The notes below the pieces were generated by a model that saw nothing but the letters and a program-made list of their open reading frames with translations, was not told the DNA's origin and ran no database searches. This document shows positions 1 to 9,325 of a stretch of 64,000 nt of DNA, piece after piece (positions within the stretch are counted from its first letter, which is position 1; the number at the start of each line of letters is the position of its first letter). The stretch covers positions 124,001 to 188,000 of the forward strand of contig QMIT01000007.1 in the NCBI GenBank assembly GCA_024434115.1. The letters are read 5' to 3'. Origin of the DNA: Chloroflexota bacterium. GTDB lineage: Bacteria > Chloroflexota > Anaerolineae > Aggregatilineales > J027. A program made the position numbers and the translations under genes.

Positions 1-1
1 C

Positions 2-1363
2 TTTATGTTGAATTTCAATATCCAGAGCTATCGCATTCCGCATCCGGTGATTCTGCTGCAACTGGCAGTGGGTTTGGGGATTCCACTATTGGCCGCAGCC
101 TATCCGATTTACCGAGGGACACGCCTCACGGTTCGTGAAGCCCTCAGCGACTATGGGATTGCTCAAAGCCAATTTGGAGAAAGTTGGTTTGACCGCCTGT
201 TGGCAGGGTTGCGGGGTTTAGCCCGACCTTTGATGTTGTCTATCCGCAATACATTTCGCCGTCGCGCACGCCTTGTCCTCACTTTCAGCACCTTAGCGAT
301 AGGGGGTGCGGTTTTCATGGCAGCCCTCAATGTACGGGCTTCTTTGTTCAAGACGATTGATCTACGCTATGAAGGTCTCCACTATGACCTCAATCTCGCT
401 TTCGACAGGCCCTATCCAATGGATGAACTCGAAACCACTGCTGCCAATGTGCCGGGGGTAGCCTCGGCTGAAAGCTGGGGGCGTAGTTCGGCAGTTATCA
501 TTAACAACGATGGCACGGCAGGCAATGCCTTTGTTCTGCTGGCCCCTCCGGTGGAAACTAAGTTGATTGTCCCCATGTTGATTGAAGGACAGTGGCTATC
601 ACAAGAAAATGGGATCGTCCTAAATCACAACCTGTTGGTCGAATACCCTGATATACACATCGGTGATGAAATTACCCTCAGCCTCAATAACCAACCCAGT
701 ACGTGGCAGGTAGTTGGCTTTGTACGTGAGCCGATTGCCCCACCTCTCGCGTATGTCACCTATACCGATTTCGCACGTGTGACAGGTGAAACAGGCTATG
801 CCCAAAGCCTATATCTTGTCACCGAACAACATGATGAGGCCAGCCTTCAAAAGCTTAAGCAGCAGCTTGAAGACGCCTTTGCGACTCAAGACCTCTCGAT
901 TACGACCAATCAAAACAGCTTTGAGCGTCGCCAGATTATGGAAAACCATGCCATGTTGATCACGAGTTTTCTGTTATTGGCAACGGTGATGAGCACGATT
1001 GTCGGTGGATTAGGCTTGATGACCACCATGAGTATCAATGTTTTAGAGCGCACCCGCGAAATTGGCGTCATGCGAGCCATCGGTGCATCCAACGTGGCCC
1101 TACTCAAAATCATCCTCATCGAAGCCATACTCACGGGGATTCTGAGTTGGATACTGGCAGCAGTGATCGCCACCCCCATTAGCTATATCCTGTCCCAGTC
1201 GTTGGGCAAAACCATGCTGAACACCTCGCTGGATTTTGCCATCAGCCCGCTGGGTTTTGTGCTTTGGTTCGGGGTAGTTGTGCTTTTTTCAATTGCGGCA
1301 AGCCTGCCACCTGCTCGGAGCGCCGCCCGTTTAACTGTCCGTGACGTTTTAGCCTACGAATAA
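2..1363 (+). CDS. ABC transporter permease, FtsX/MacB type (5' end outside window)
   Basis: C-terminal part of a large lipoprotein-exporter or MacB-like ABC permease. The frame is open to the window edge, so the first ATG at 5 is probably internal. Visible order: end of a first FtsX domain (sequence IYRGTRLTVREAL), a hydrophobic segment around residues 90–115, an extracytoplasmic MacB-like region (about 120–310), then the second FtsX domain with three or more membrane segments and the typical ERTREIGVMRAIGAS cytoplasmic loop near residue 350. The end PPARSAARLTVRDVLAYE is characteristic of the family. The ATPase partner is not in the window and would lie upstream. The family is clear; the substrate is not. 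Confidence 0.9.
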   Translation, partial: FMLNFNIQSYRIPHPVILLQLAVGLGIPLLAAAYPIYRGTRLTVREALSDYGIAQSQFGESWFDRLLAGLRGLARPLMLSIRNTFRRRARLVLTFSTLAIGGAVFMAALNVRASLFKTIDLRYEGLHYDLNLAFDRPYPMDELETTAANVPGVASAESWGRSSAVIINNDGTAGNAFVLLAPPVETKLIVPMLIEGQWLSQENGIVLNHNLLVEYPDIHIGDEITLSLNNQPSTWQVVGFVREPIAPPLAYVTYTDFARVTGETGYAQSLYLVTEQHDEASLQKLKQQLEDAFATQDLSITTNQNSFERRQIMENHAMLITSFLLLATVMSTIVGGLGLMTTMSINVLERTREIGVMRAIGASNVALLKIILIEAILTGILSWILAAVIATPISYILSQSLGKTMLNTSLDFAISPLGFVLWFGVVVLFSIAASLPPARSAARLTVRDVLAYE

Positions 1364-1376
1364 TCTGGAGAATATC

Positions 1377-1499
1377 ATGACTCACACAAAAGCCGTTCGT
1401 ATTGGATTTATCCTCATTGCGGTTGTGCTCATCCTCTTGACGCTACATTTTGGCGGAGGTTGGTTGTTCGAAACTTTCAAAGAGATGCACGGTATGTAG
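1377..1499 (+). CDS. Small single-pass membrane protein, 40 aa
   Basis: Short frame 13 nt after the permease stop, starting with ATG preceded by a GGAG ribosome site (TCTGGAGAATATC). The product begins MTHTKAVRIGFILIAVVLIL: a positively charged N-terminus, one strong hydrophobic helix (about residues 8–24) and a short tail. It is probably co-transcribed with the permease and could be a small accessory subunit. No family is recognised; reality rests on ribosome site, spacing and composition. Confidence 0.55.
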   Translation: MTHTKAVRIGFILIAVVLILLTLHFGGGWLFETFKEMHGM

Positions 1500-1508
1500 T
1501 AACCCCAA

Positions 1509-1536
1509 GCACCACAGTTGGCAGCAATTGTGGTGC
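1509..1536 (+). terminator. Hairpin after the permease/small-protein pair
   Basis: GCACCACA and TGTGGTGC form an 8-bp stem around a 12-nt spacer, 10 nt after the small protein's stop. The tail is pyrimidine-rich (CCTACCCCCTCTTGT) rather than a clean T-run, so it is a weak intrinsic terminator candidate. Confidence 0.4.
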
Positions 1537-1630
1537 CTACCCCCTCTTGTATCTCACATACGCATGTGTGTAGCGAGTTACATGCGAGTTTCGACGGAAG
1601 GATAGATGGAATATCGGGACATTTTTGACT

Positions 1631-1650
1631 GTCAGGTTTCGTCAGGTTTC
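1631..1650 (+). repeat. Tandem 10-bp direct repeat upstream of the WD40 genes
   Basis: GTCAGGTTTC occurs twice head to tail and is followed by TGTCAA, a third partial copy. It lies about 125 bp before the first WD40 gene. Tandem copies at helical pitch are typical of response-regulator or other activator sites, so it may control the three-gene WD40 cluster; the regulator is unknown. Confidence 0.35.
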
Positions 1651-1773
1651 TGTCAATTCCTTATGAACTAGGCGTAGGCATAGTAGGGCAACCCTCTGAT
1701 TCGCGTTGATTGATTCCACATTTGAGCCATCCTAAAATTGAAATAGCAGCAATGATATTTAGGAAGGCCTCAG

Positions 1774-4700
1774 ATGCGAAAAATCATTAGCTTGTCAATT
1801 TTGGTGGCCCTTTTTTCAGTCTCTACTTTTTTTATTTTTACAGAGGGCACAACCGCCCAAAGTAATGATGCGTGGTCGCAGATTGTACCGCGTGCCAGTT
1901 TTGGATACGGCGGGTTGCTCTCGGTCTATTGGTCGCCGCTGAGTGGTCAATTGGCGGCAGCGAGTGAAACAGGCTTTCAATTTTGGAACGAAAACCTTGA
2001 ACTCGAAGGCGAACGGCGTTTTGATGAACCCGCTTTTGGGCCGGTACTCTTTAGCCCTGATATGCGATATGTGGCTGTCGAGCAAGATGGCGGCCTGATT
2101 ATCCGCCAAACCCGTGACTGGGCACCCGTGTTGGCGCTTGGTCAATTTGGCTCTCCCTCGTGGAGTCCGGACAGCCGTTATCTAGCGGTCTGGGCAGGCA
2201 ACACCCTGCGGTTTTGGGATGTGCAGCGAGCGGAGGTCACACTCGAAGTAGATGAATTAGTCAGCAATGGGGGGGCAGTGCAATGGAGTCCTGATAGCGC
2301 CGCCGTAGCTGTCGCTGGCCCCGGTGCGATTGTGATGATTCGTACCGATACGGGCGACATTGTGCGCATCCACCCCTTCGACACCATCCGCGACTTTGAT
2401 TGGAGTGCCGATGGCAAATGGTTCGCCATCATCGGGCTAAAAGATCCGCTGCCCCCGGATTTCGATTATGAACACGAACCTATCTTGTATGATCTGGTGC
2501 GGATGGACGCCATCACGGGGGAAATCGTCGCCACCTATGACACGTTCTCGGCAGGTATTCCCGGCAGTCGCTATGGTGCGGATAATTTTGTTGCCATCAG
2601 TCCAAACGGCCAGTATATTTCCGCCTACCTAAGGCGATGGGAGCCAGAATCCGATGGCACTTTAGTTGTTCAAGAAACCGCCCCAACGTCCACCCAATCC
2701 GATTCAGGGGCAGGCATGTCGGCAGAAGACGCCGAAGACCTTCAGATCATGCTTGATGAGATTGTGATGTGGGCGCTTGAGGTGGATGAGTCGGGCGAAC
2801 TGCTCAACAGCCTAGTGGATGTATTATTGGCGACGGAGGGTGATAATGTCGGCGCGGCCCTACGCCTTATTGAAGATATTTATCACGCCGCCCAAGCCAA
2901 TGATTTGGAACGCGCCCGCCAATTAGTTGAATCCTCTGGCACTTTAGCCGGAACGACCTCAAACGTGTCACCGACCAATCCGATTCAATCTACCGGCCCC
3001 ACACGAGAACGATGGGTAGAGGTGGGCATGGGGGTTTGGGATATGGAATCACGCCAGCCCATGCAGAATTTTTCCAATCAGGAACGCCCACTTCAGCAGG
3101 TTGGTTATGTTTCTTGGTCGCCGGATGGAGCTTATTTTGCGACCTCGCGGGATCGCACCCTAACCGTATTTGAAGCCGCCAATGGAGAAATTGTCAACAG
3201 CCTACGCGCCTATATCAGCAGCACCAACGAGACTTTCTGGACGGACGATGGCACGCAATTGGTGGCAGCGGGCGGTTTATGGGATGTCGCGGGGGTACTG
3301 CCCACTTATGTGAGCGTCGCCCCACGTCCTCCCTCACCGCCTCCAGTTGATCTTAGATTTTTGGAGCCAAACCCTGCCACATGGGATTATAATGCCCCGC
3401 CTTATGAGTGGCATGTCGAGCAGGTTTATGCTGACCGGGGGCTGGTGATTACCTACGAAATGGATATTGAGTATCCCGGTACTCCCGAATATGAAGACGA
3501 AGAGCCGCCAGAAGAACGTTATATCATCTGGGACATCCCCTCAAAACAGCGCTTAGAGGAACGCACCAATCTTGGTGAACAAACGGCATGGCTTTATGAC
3601 CTCGAAAACGCGAGTGAACGTGCCAATGGCAACACCTACTTTAATCTTTTACGGACAACCCGGTTCGTATCCATTGGGGATGATGAAATCATTGACCTCC
3701 GCAACCGCGAGATGACCCGCCTCGAAGTCAATCGCTATGAGTGGCGAGAAGTGTGGTTTGGCCCACATGGGGATCGGATTTATGCCTATGACACCGATCA
3801 GCGGTTTAAGGCGTTTGATCCGCTCACGGGTCGCCTGCTTTATGAAACCGTGCCTGCTGATCGCAATTCCATGCGCTACACCTCCGACAATTCCCGATTT
3901 ACGGTTGTGGATGGGACGGGCACGGTCTATGCCTATGATGCGGTGTCGGGGGAATTACTCTTGGAGGCGTACACGGGCAACACCTATCCGCTGATTTTGT
4001 GGAGTGATGACTACCAACGAATAGCGATTGGCGGCGACAATGATGCCATCCTAATCTATGACATCCCAACGCAGAAACGCTTGACCATTTTGCGCGGGCA
4101 TCACAATGATATTTTGAGTATGGATTGGAATCCCGCCTGCGATTATACAAACATTGCCGCCTGCCGCTATATGTTTGTTTCATCGGACGCGGATGGGCGA
4201 GTGGTGTTGTGGGGCGTGCCTGATGGAACGGAAGTGGTACTGAATCTGCCCGAATATCCTGCCGAAGCATCCTTAGATTTGCCTGTGGCGGCGATTGATT
4301 ACGGCGCTCTTGAACCCCTATGGACGTATGTTGCCGAAACCGAAACTTTTGGGCGATCAGCCGCTCGTTGGGTTTCGTGGGAAAAATGTGCCATCTCGGT
4401 CAGCGGTTATGTCTACGACGCAAATCTGAAGTTGCTCGATGAATACCCGGATGATGAAGGGTGTGCCGATACACAAGCCAGCGGTGAAAGTTATCCCTAT
4501 GTTGGGCGGGATACCGTGTACGATATAGCGGTCAGTGCCGATGGTAGACGCCTTTTCACCGCGGAAGGTATCGGCGAACCAAATACCAAAACGGGCTGGC
4601 TGCGTGAATGGAACAGCGAAAGTGGGCGATTTATCACCTATTGGGGTGGTGGCAATCCTCCCTATAATCAAATTGAAGTATCCCCGGATGGACAGTGGAT

Positions 4701-6054
4701 TGCGACGGCGACCATGAGTTATTACGGTTCGGGGGGGCGTGGTCAACTCTGGTCTGCTGATACACACATTCTCTATCACAGTTTAATTGGGCACACCGAT
4801 GACATCACCAGTCTGTTCTGGCATCCAATCACCGGGCAGATTATCACCACTAGCGATGATGGCAGTGTGCGGATGTGGAACACCGATGGTGAAGAAATTG
4901 CTCGATGGCAGCATGAAACCCGTGCCCCTATCCGTGCTTTACAATGGGGCACCCAGATTGATACCCTGCTCATCAGTGCAGGCAGTGATTTATATCTGCT
5001 CGATTCCTATACCCTGACCGAAGTGCGGCGATTCAACGGCGTCGGCGGGGGGGATTTCGACTGGTCGCCCGAACGAGACCAACTGGTGGTGATTGGCGCG
5101 GATGCCGTTGTGCGTATCCTTGATTTCGCCAGTGGGTCGGTATTGAAAGCCGAACGCCGCCATATGCCCTCCATTGCCTATCTTGCGTGGCATCCGAGTG
5201 GGGAATATCTCGCCGTTGCCCGCAGTAATGGCAGTGTGATTCTGTTGAATGCTCTGACGGGGAATGTCCGGGCCACTCTTCGAGCCACTGGGCCAGAAAT
5301 TCGCCAAATGAATTGGAGTCCTGATGGCGAAAAATTATTACTCGATTTAACTGAGGATGCCGTCGAAATTCTCAATGGCGCATCGGGTGAATTGATTACT
5401 CGCATTGAAAATCAGTGGAAACGGGCCGGGGCATGGTGGAGTCCAGATAACACCCGTATTGCCTTTGGCGCCTATCCTGATCCTAATATGGGCGTTTATA
5501 CCTCGACCTCATTGGTCTGGGTGTATGATGCGACGACTGGGGCAGCCCTGCAACAACTCTCCCTCGATTGGGATGATTACATTTGGTATTGGAATGTCAA
5601 ACCGTTTAACTTGTCATGGTCGGACGACAGCCAGCGCCTCGCTGCGTTTTATGGCGGACGCCTGCGTGTGTGGGAGCTAACTGGGTCAGAAGGCGTGATT
5701 TTGGCGACCCATACCAATATTGGGCGCGAAATGGCCCTGACTGTCTGGGGTGAGGATATGCTCAATTTTTGGACGACAACAGGGCACGGGACACTTGGAT
5801 TAAACAGCGGCGAACTGACCTATATCGAGCAGGGTGGCCTGCCAGCCGGAACGATCATGCGGTCTGATGGCAATGTCTTGCTGGCCCAGAGTCAGATTCT
5901 GGATTTCACTACCTTCTACCCCTTGCAGAATATCAACGGCTTCACCGACGCCGATTGGCATCCGACCTGCTGGACATCCGATTGCCCGGCGATTTTGGCA
6001 GTGGCCTCCGGTTCTAATGTGACGATGTATGGCTATAAGCCAGAGGAGGAATAA
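1774..6054 (+). CDS. Exported giant WD40 beta-propeller protein
   Basis: 1426 residues. Signal peptide at residues 1–28 (hydrophobic core, then TTAQS). The rest is a long series of WD40-like units marked by WSPDG/SPDSRYLAVW-type motifs, with clear copies near residues 125, 165, 440, 1000 and 1130. An acidic helical insertion (about 315–390) interrupts the first propeller, and a Pro-rich linker (PRPPSPPP) follows near residue 515. ATG with an AGGAAGG site 8 nt upstream fixes the start. It heads a set of three exported WD40 genes separated by 3 nt each. WD40 propellers are interaction platforms; no enzyme domain is seen. Probable role is extracytoplasmic scaffolding, partner unknown. Confidence 0.85.
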   Translation: MRKIISLSILVALFSVSTFFIFTEGTTAQSNDAWSQIVPRASFGYGGLLSVYWSPLSGQLAAASETGFQFWNENLELEGERRFDEPAFGPVLFSPDMRYVAVEQDGGLIIRQTRDWAPVLALGQFGSPSWSPDSRYLAVWAGNTLRFWDVQRAEVTLEVDELVSNGGAVQWSPDSAAVAVAGPGAIVMIRTDTGDIVRIHPFDTIRDFDWSADGKWFAIIGLKDPLPPDFDYEHEPILYDLVRMDAITGEIVATYDTFSAGIPGSRYGADNFVAISPNGQYISAYLRRWEPESDGTLVVQETAPTSTQSDSGAGMSAEDAEDLQIMLDEIVMWALEVDESGELLNSLVDVLLATEGDNVGAALRLIEDIYHAAQANDLERARQLVESSGTLAGTTSNVSPTNPIQSTGPTRERWVEVGMGVWDMESRQPMQNFSNQERPLQQVGYVSWSPDGAYFATSRDRTLTVFEAANGEIVNSLRAYISSTNETFWTDDGTQLVAAGGLWDVAGVLPTYVSVAPRPPSPPPVDLRFLEPNPATWDYNAPPYEWHVEQVYADRGLVITYEMDIEYPGTPEYEDEEPPEERYIIWDIPSKQRLEERTNLGEQTAWLYDLENASERANGNTYFNLLRTTRFVSIGDDEIIDLRNREMTRLEVNRYEWREVWFGPHGDRIYAYDTDQRFKAFDPLTGRLLYETVPADRNSMRYTSDNSRFTVVDGTGTVYAYDAVSGELLLEAYTGNTYPLILWSDDYQRIAIGGDNDAILIYDIPTQKRLTILRGHHNDILSMDWNPACDYTNIAACRYMFVSSDADGRVVLWGVPDGTEVVLNLPEYPAEASLDLPVAAIDYGALEPLWTYVAETETFGRSAARWVSWEKCAISVSGYVYDANLKLLDEYPDDEGCADTQASGESYPYVGRDTVYDIAVSADGRRLFTAEGIGEPNTKTGWLREWNSESGRFITYWGGGNPPYNQIEVSPDGQWIATATMSYYGSGGRGQLWSADTHILYHSLIGHTDDITSLFWHPITGQIITTSDDGSVRMWNTDGEEIARWQHETRAPIRALQWGTQIDTLLISAGSDLYLLDSYTLTEVRRFNGVGGGDFDWSPERDQLVVIGADAVVRILDFASGSVLKAERRHMPSIAYLAWHPSGEYLAVARSNGSVILLNALTGNVRATLRATGPEIRQMNWSPDGEKLLLDLTEDAVEILNGASGELITRIENQWKRAGAWWSPDNTRIAFGAYPDPNMGVYTSTSLVWVYDATTGAALQQLSLDWDDYIWYWNVKPFNLSWSDDSQRLAAFYGGRLRVWELTGSEGVILATHTNIGREMALTVWGEDMLNFWTTTGHGTLGLNSGELTYIEQGGLPAGTIMRSDGNVLLAQSQILDFTTFYPLQNINGFTDADWHPTCWTSDCPAILAVASGSNVTMYGYKPEEE

Positions 6055-6057
6055 GGC

Positions 6058-7638
6058 ATGAAAACCAAATTACTCCCCCTTATTTGCACCTTTATTCTGT
6101 CGTTGATGGTTGTGCCGCCGACTAGCGGTAGCCCCTCGCGTCAAAATGATGAGCGAGTACCGATTACGCCGGAAAATATCACGACGGTGAACCCCGTCCG
6201 GTTTTTCGAGGGAAATCGGGATGCCATTTTCGATATCGAGTTTGACCCAACCAGTATGTATTTATCTAGCCTGAGTTGGGCCAAAGATGGCAAGATATGG
6301 GACGTCACTTCAGGCACGGAATGGACTGAAGCAGAGGGTTATCCGATTGCCTTTGGGCCAAATGGATTGTTGGCTTATGGGGTTCTCGCCGAAGTTGTCA
6401 CAAATATAGAGCCACCCTACCCTGTTCTTAAAGGGCATCAAGGGAATGTCCTCAATATAGCCTTTAGTCCTATGGGTGATCTATTGGCAACCAGCGGCGA
6501 GGATAATACGGTGCGTATCTGGGAAGTCAATTCTGGAACTCAAACAATCACCCTGCGCGGCGCAATGGGCCTTCTGGATACACTTCGTTTCAGTCCAGAC
6601 GGCTCTGTATTGGCAATGACCAACTCACCCGCACAAGAAATTCGTCTTTGGAAAACCCAATCGGACTCGAATCGCCAATATCTCGTACCGGGGTTTGCTC
6701 CCATTGCTTTTGCTACGGATAGCTCAAAAATTGCCTTTGCTAATGAGGGATATGCCGTAACCATCAAGAGCATTCAGGGCATCTTAAATGAACAAGCTGA
6801 ACCGGAAATTACCCTCACAGGTCACCGTGCCCGCATCACGGATATTGAATTTAGCCCAGATGGTTTGCTACTTGCGACGGCGAGTGAAGATAGCACCATC
6901 AGTATTTGGGACGTAACCACTGGCGAGGAACTGAAAATCTTGTTAGGGCATACCGCTCCGGTAAATAGCCTCGCCTTTAGCCCAGACGGGTCTCTGCTTG
7001 TATCAGGCAGTGATGATCGAAGTCTTCGCGTATGGGATATAACGACAGGTGATACCCTAGCGATATTGAATGGGCATAATGCTCAAGTGGAAGATATATC
7101 CTTCAGTCCGGATGGGGCGTTTATCGGCTCTGGGGGGGCAGACCGTTATGTGATTATTTGGGGTATCGGGCAGGCAATTGCTTTGCCACCCGTTGAAGAA
7201 ATTGCTCCCCTACCATCTCCGCTGTTCCGCATCAATAATTACGAGGCCATCTGCGCTAACCCCGCCGAAAATGGGGATTGGCCCACAGGCAGTCTCCCCT
7301 ATACCGCCTACCCACCCGATAATTTACCCGCTGAAGTGCAATCCACCCTTGAAACGGGGATTGATGTCATCATCTGTCACGCCTATTCGACCCTTCGTAT
7401 CGAAAACTGCCACTATCTTGGCCCCGGCAACTATTCCTATATCTATATCCGTTATCGCACTGATGACACCGTGCAACTGGTCAATTACGCAACCGGACAG
7501 GTCATCACCCAGCGCAAATTTGAAGGGGCGGATCCGCCTGCCTGCCCTGACGAAATTATACGTGGCGAAATCTATGGCGACCCGCCTACCCCCGATGAAT
7601 GGTTGTTTTGGGTCTTGGATGAGTTATATCAAAGGTAA
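6058..7638 (+). CDS. Exported WD40 repeat protein
   Basis: 526 residues. Signal peptide at about 1–27. Seven or so WD40 units occupy residues about 45–375, including well-formed copies such as GHRARITDIEFSPDG and SEDSTISIWDV. The C-terminal 140 residues carry at least four cysteines (CANPAENGDW, IICHAYS, IENCHY, PPACPDE) in a compact domain I do not recognise, perhaps disulfide-bonded. The start is 3 nt after the previous stop and uses the GAGGAGGAATAAGGC site inside the end of that gene, so translation is coupled. Middle gene of the exported propeller operon. Confidence 0.85.
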   Translation: MKTKLLPLICTFILSLMVVPPTSGSPSRQNDERVPITPENITTVNPVRFFEGNRDAIFDIEFDPTSMYLSSLSWAKDGKIWDVTSGTEWTEAEGYPIAFGPNGLLAYGVLAEVVTNIEPPYPVLKGHQGNVLNIAFSPMGDLLATSGEDNTVRIWEVNSGTQTITLRGAMGLLDTLRFSPDGSVLAMTNSPAQEIRLWKTQSDSNRQYLVPGFAPIAFATDSSKIAFANEGYAVTIKSIQGILNEQAEPEITLTGHRARITDIEFSPDGLLLATASEDSTISIWDVTTGEELKILLGHTAPVNSLAFSPDGSLLVSGSDDRSLRVWDITTGDTLAILNGHNAQVEDISFSPDGAFIGSGGADRYVIIWGIGQAIALPPVEEIAPLPSPLFRINNYEAICANPAENGDWPTGSLPYTAYPPDNLPAEVQSTLETGIDVIICHAYSTLRIENCHYLGPGNYSYIYIRYRTDDTVQLVNYATGQVITQRKFEGADPPACPDEIIRGEIYGDPPTPDEWLFWVLDELYQR

Positions 7639-7641
7639 AAA

Positions 7642-9276
7642 ATGATGCTGACCTTTCAAAAATCCTGCATTATTGGAATCGCCAGTCTGCTTTTGATGGT
7701 CTTGACGCTGCCAGTCATGGCTCAGGGCGGGGGCAATAGTTCTCCGTATGACCCGACAGACTTTCGGCCATTGGGTCGTTTCACCATCAATGCGAATGAA
7801 TTGGTGTATAGCCCGGATGGCTATCACATCATCGGCCTTCAAGAAGTGTTGCAAGAACCAGCCGCCGAAGATGAGACTGCGGAAGGCACTTCGGATGAAA
7901 CAGACTCGGCTGACCAAGAACCTGTATATGTTCGAATGTTGACGATGTGGGATATACGTGGCGGCAAAATCGTGTGGAGTGTGCAACTGCCTGACCGTAA
8001 TTGGGAGCGTATTGAATTTTCGCCCGATGGTACCACGATTATGGCGCAAACGACCCTTCCTTACCCCAACGAAGAAGAAGTGCGCCTAACATTTTATGAT
8101 GCGGCGACAGGCGAGATCATTAGCCAGACCGGAAATATTGACATCATCAATGCGCCCATTATTCCCGGCGACCTACCGCAGGGCCTCTATGCTGAGTCGC
8201 ACTATACCGCCGATGGAGAGCATGTGGTGGTCAACTATTACCGCCGTACCGAAGCGCCCCAATGTGGCATCTGGGAGGTGGCCCCGGCAAATTTGTTGTG
8301 GGAAAAAGATACCTTCTGTGGGTCAGTTAGCGCTGATGGCCTCTATATGTTAGTTCCAGAGCCACACGCCAACCCAAACAGCGCCTACCGTCAACTGGCT
8401 GCCTATGACGTTCTGATGGGCGAACTCATATCCGTATCGGAGGATGAAGTTGCCGACTATGGCTGGCTGGATACGACCCATGTGTTGATTCACCGACCCT
8501 ATGGCGACCCGCCGATTGTGTGGGACATCCTGAGCAATACCCGCGCTGTGTTGGAATTACCCTCTCCAATGGGGATGTTCTGGCCTGATGTTTTGCAAGG
8601 GCAGTTGCTTTATCACAATGGCACGACCATGTTTGTGTGGGAGATGCGTACAGGCAAATTGCTGCGCGAGGTCAATCTTATGGGGCGGCCAGTGATCCAA
8701 CCGGATCGTGTTTTGTTCCTACAAACCGATGACAATTGGGTTGAGCTTGAACCTGAAGATCGCAATGAGGCATTTGTTGCTACAGATTTTGAAACAGGTG
8801 AGGTGATTTGGAAAGCGCGTTGGCAGCACGATTATCTGGAAATTAGCCCAGACGGATTGATTGCGGCGGCTTTCGACGGGGTATTGTACACCGTAGATAT
8901 TTTTGACCTGACCACCGGAAAACAATTGGGCAGCATTCCTACGCTCTCCGATTATTACTATCTCACGCCGGAATGGGATTGGCTGGTACAGCCATCATAT
9001 AATGTTTTTGTGGTTTGGGGGCCGCCTTCACAGGTAGGTCTATTTGAGGATCCGCCTTCTATAAAAACTGTTGCAGATACTGAACTGCGTTATGAACCTA
9101 TCGCGGGTTATTCCTCGGCTCGCACCTTACCTGCTGGTCAATATTTGTGGGCAGTTGGGCGGACGGGCAACAGCGCATGGATTCATGTGGAGGATGCGCG
9201 GGGTTCACGCTATTGGGTGGAAGCCGACACGATTGAACTCCTTGTTCCTATCGAAGAAATCCCAAGCGACGAATAG
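7642..9276 (+). CDS. Exported beta-propeller protein with C-terminal SH3-like domain
   Basis: 544 residues. Signal peptide 1–27 (ends VMAQGG). Degenerate WD40/propeller repeats fill residues about 40–460 (YSPDGYHIIGL, FSPDGTTIMAQ, ISPDGLIAAAF). The last 70 residues (ELRYEPIAGYSSARTLPAGQ … SAWIHVEDARGSRYWVEAD) look like a bacterial SH3b fold, which often binds cell-wall or peptide ligands. ATG comes 3 nt after the preceding stop, with AAAGG upstream; a second ATG follows at once, so the start could be 7645. Last gene of the three-gene operon; a hairpin follows. Confidence 0.8.
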   Translation: MMLTFQKSCIIGIASLLLMVLTLPVMAQGGGNSSPYDPTDFRPLGRFTINANELVYSPDGYHIIGLQEVLQEPAAEDETAEGTSDETDSADQEPVYVRMLTMWDIRGGKIVWSVQLPDRNWERIEFSPDGTTIMAQTTLPYPNEEEVRLTFYDAATGEIISQTGNIDIINAPIIPGDLPQGLYAESHYTADGEHVVVNYYRRTEAPQCGIWEVAPANLLWEKDTFCGSVSADGLYMLVPEPHANPNSAYRQLAAYDVLMGELISVSEDEVADYGWLDTTHVLIHRPYGDPPIVWDILSNTRAVLELPSPMGMFWPDVLQGQLLYHNGTTMFVWEMRTGKLLREVNLMGRPVIQPDRVLFLQTDDNWVELEPEDRNEAFVATDFETGEVIWKARWQHDYLEISPDGLIAAAFDGVLYTVDIFDLTTGKQLGSIPTLSDYYYLTPEWDWLVQPSYNVFVVWGPPSQVGLFEDPPSIKTVADTELRYEPIAGYSSARTLPAGQYLWAVGRTGNSAWIHVEDARGSRYWVEADTIELLVPIEEIPSDE

Positions 9277-9295
9277 CCTTATTCGCAAAAATGGC

Positions 9296-9325
9296 ATCGC
9301 CCTAGTGCAGCCACATTAGGGTGAT
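9296..9325. terminator. Bidirectional hairpin between convergent genes
   Basis: ATCGCCCTAGTG and CACATTAGGGTGAT pair (9 bp with one G·U plus an inner GTG/CAC), between the WD40 operon and the convergent AraC-type gene, overlapping the latter's stop codon. A run of A's precedes it on the plus strand, giving a T-run for the minus-strand transcript. Confidence 0.5.

Noticed and set aside
5..1363. Complete permease starting at ATG 5
   Set aside because: The product begins in the middle of an FtsX domain and the frame is open to the window edge.
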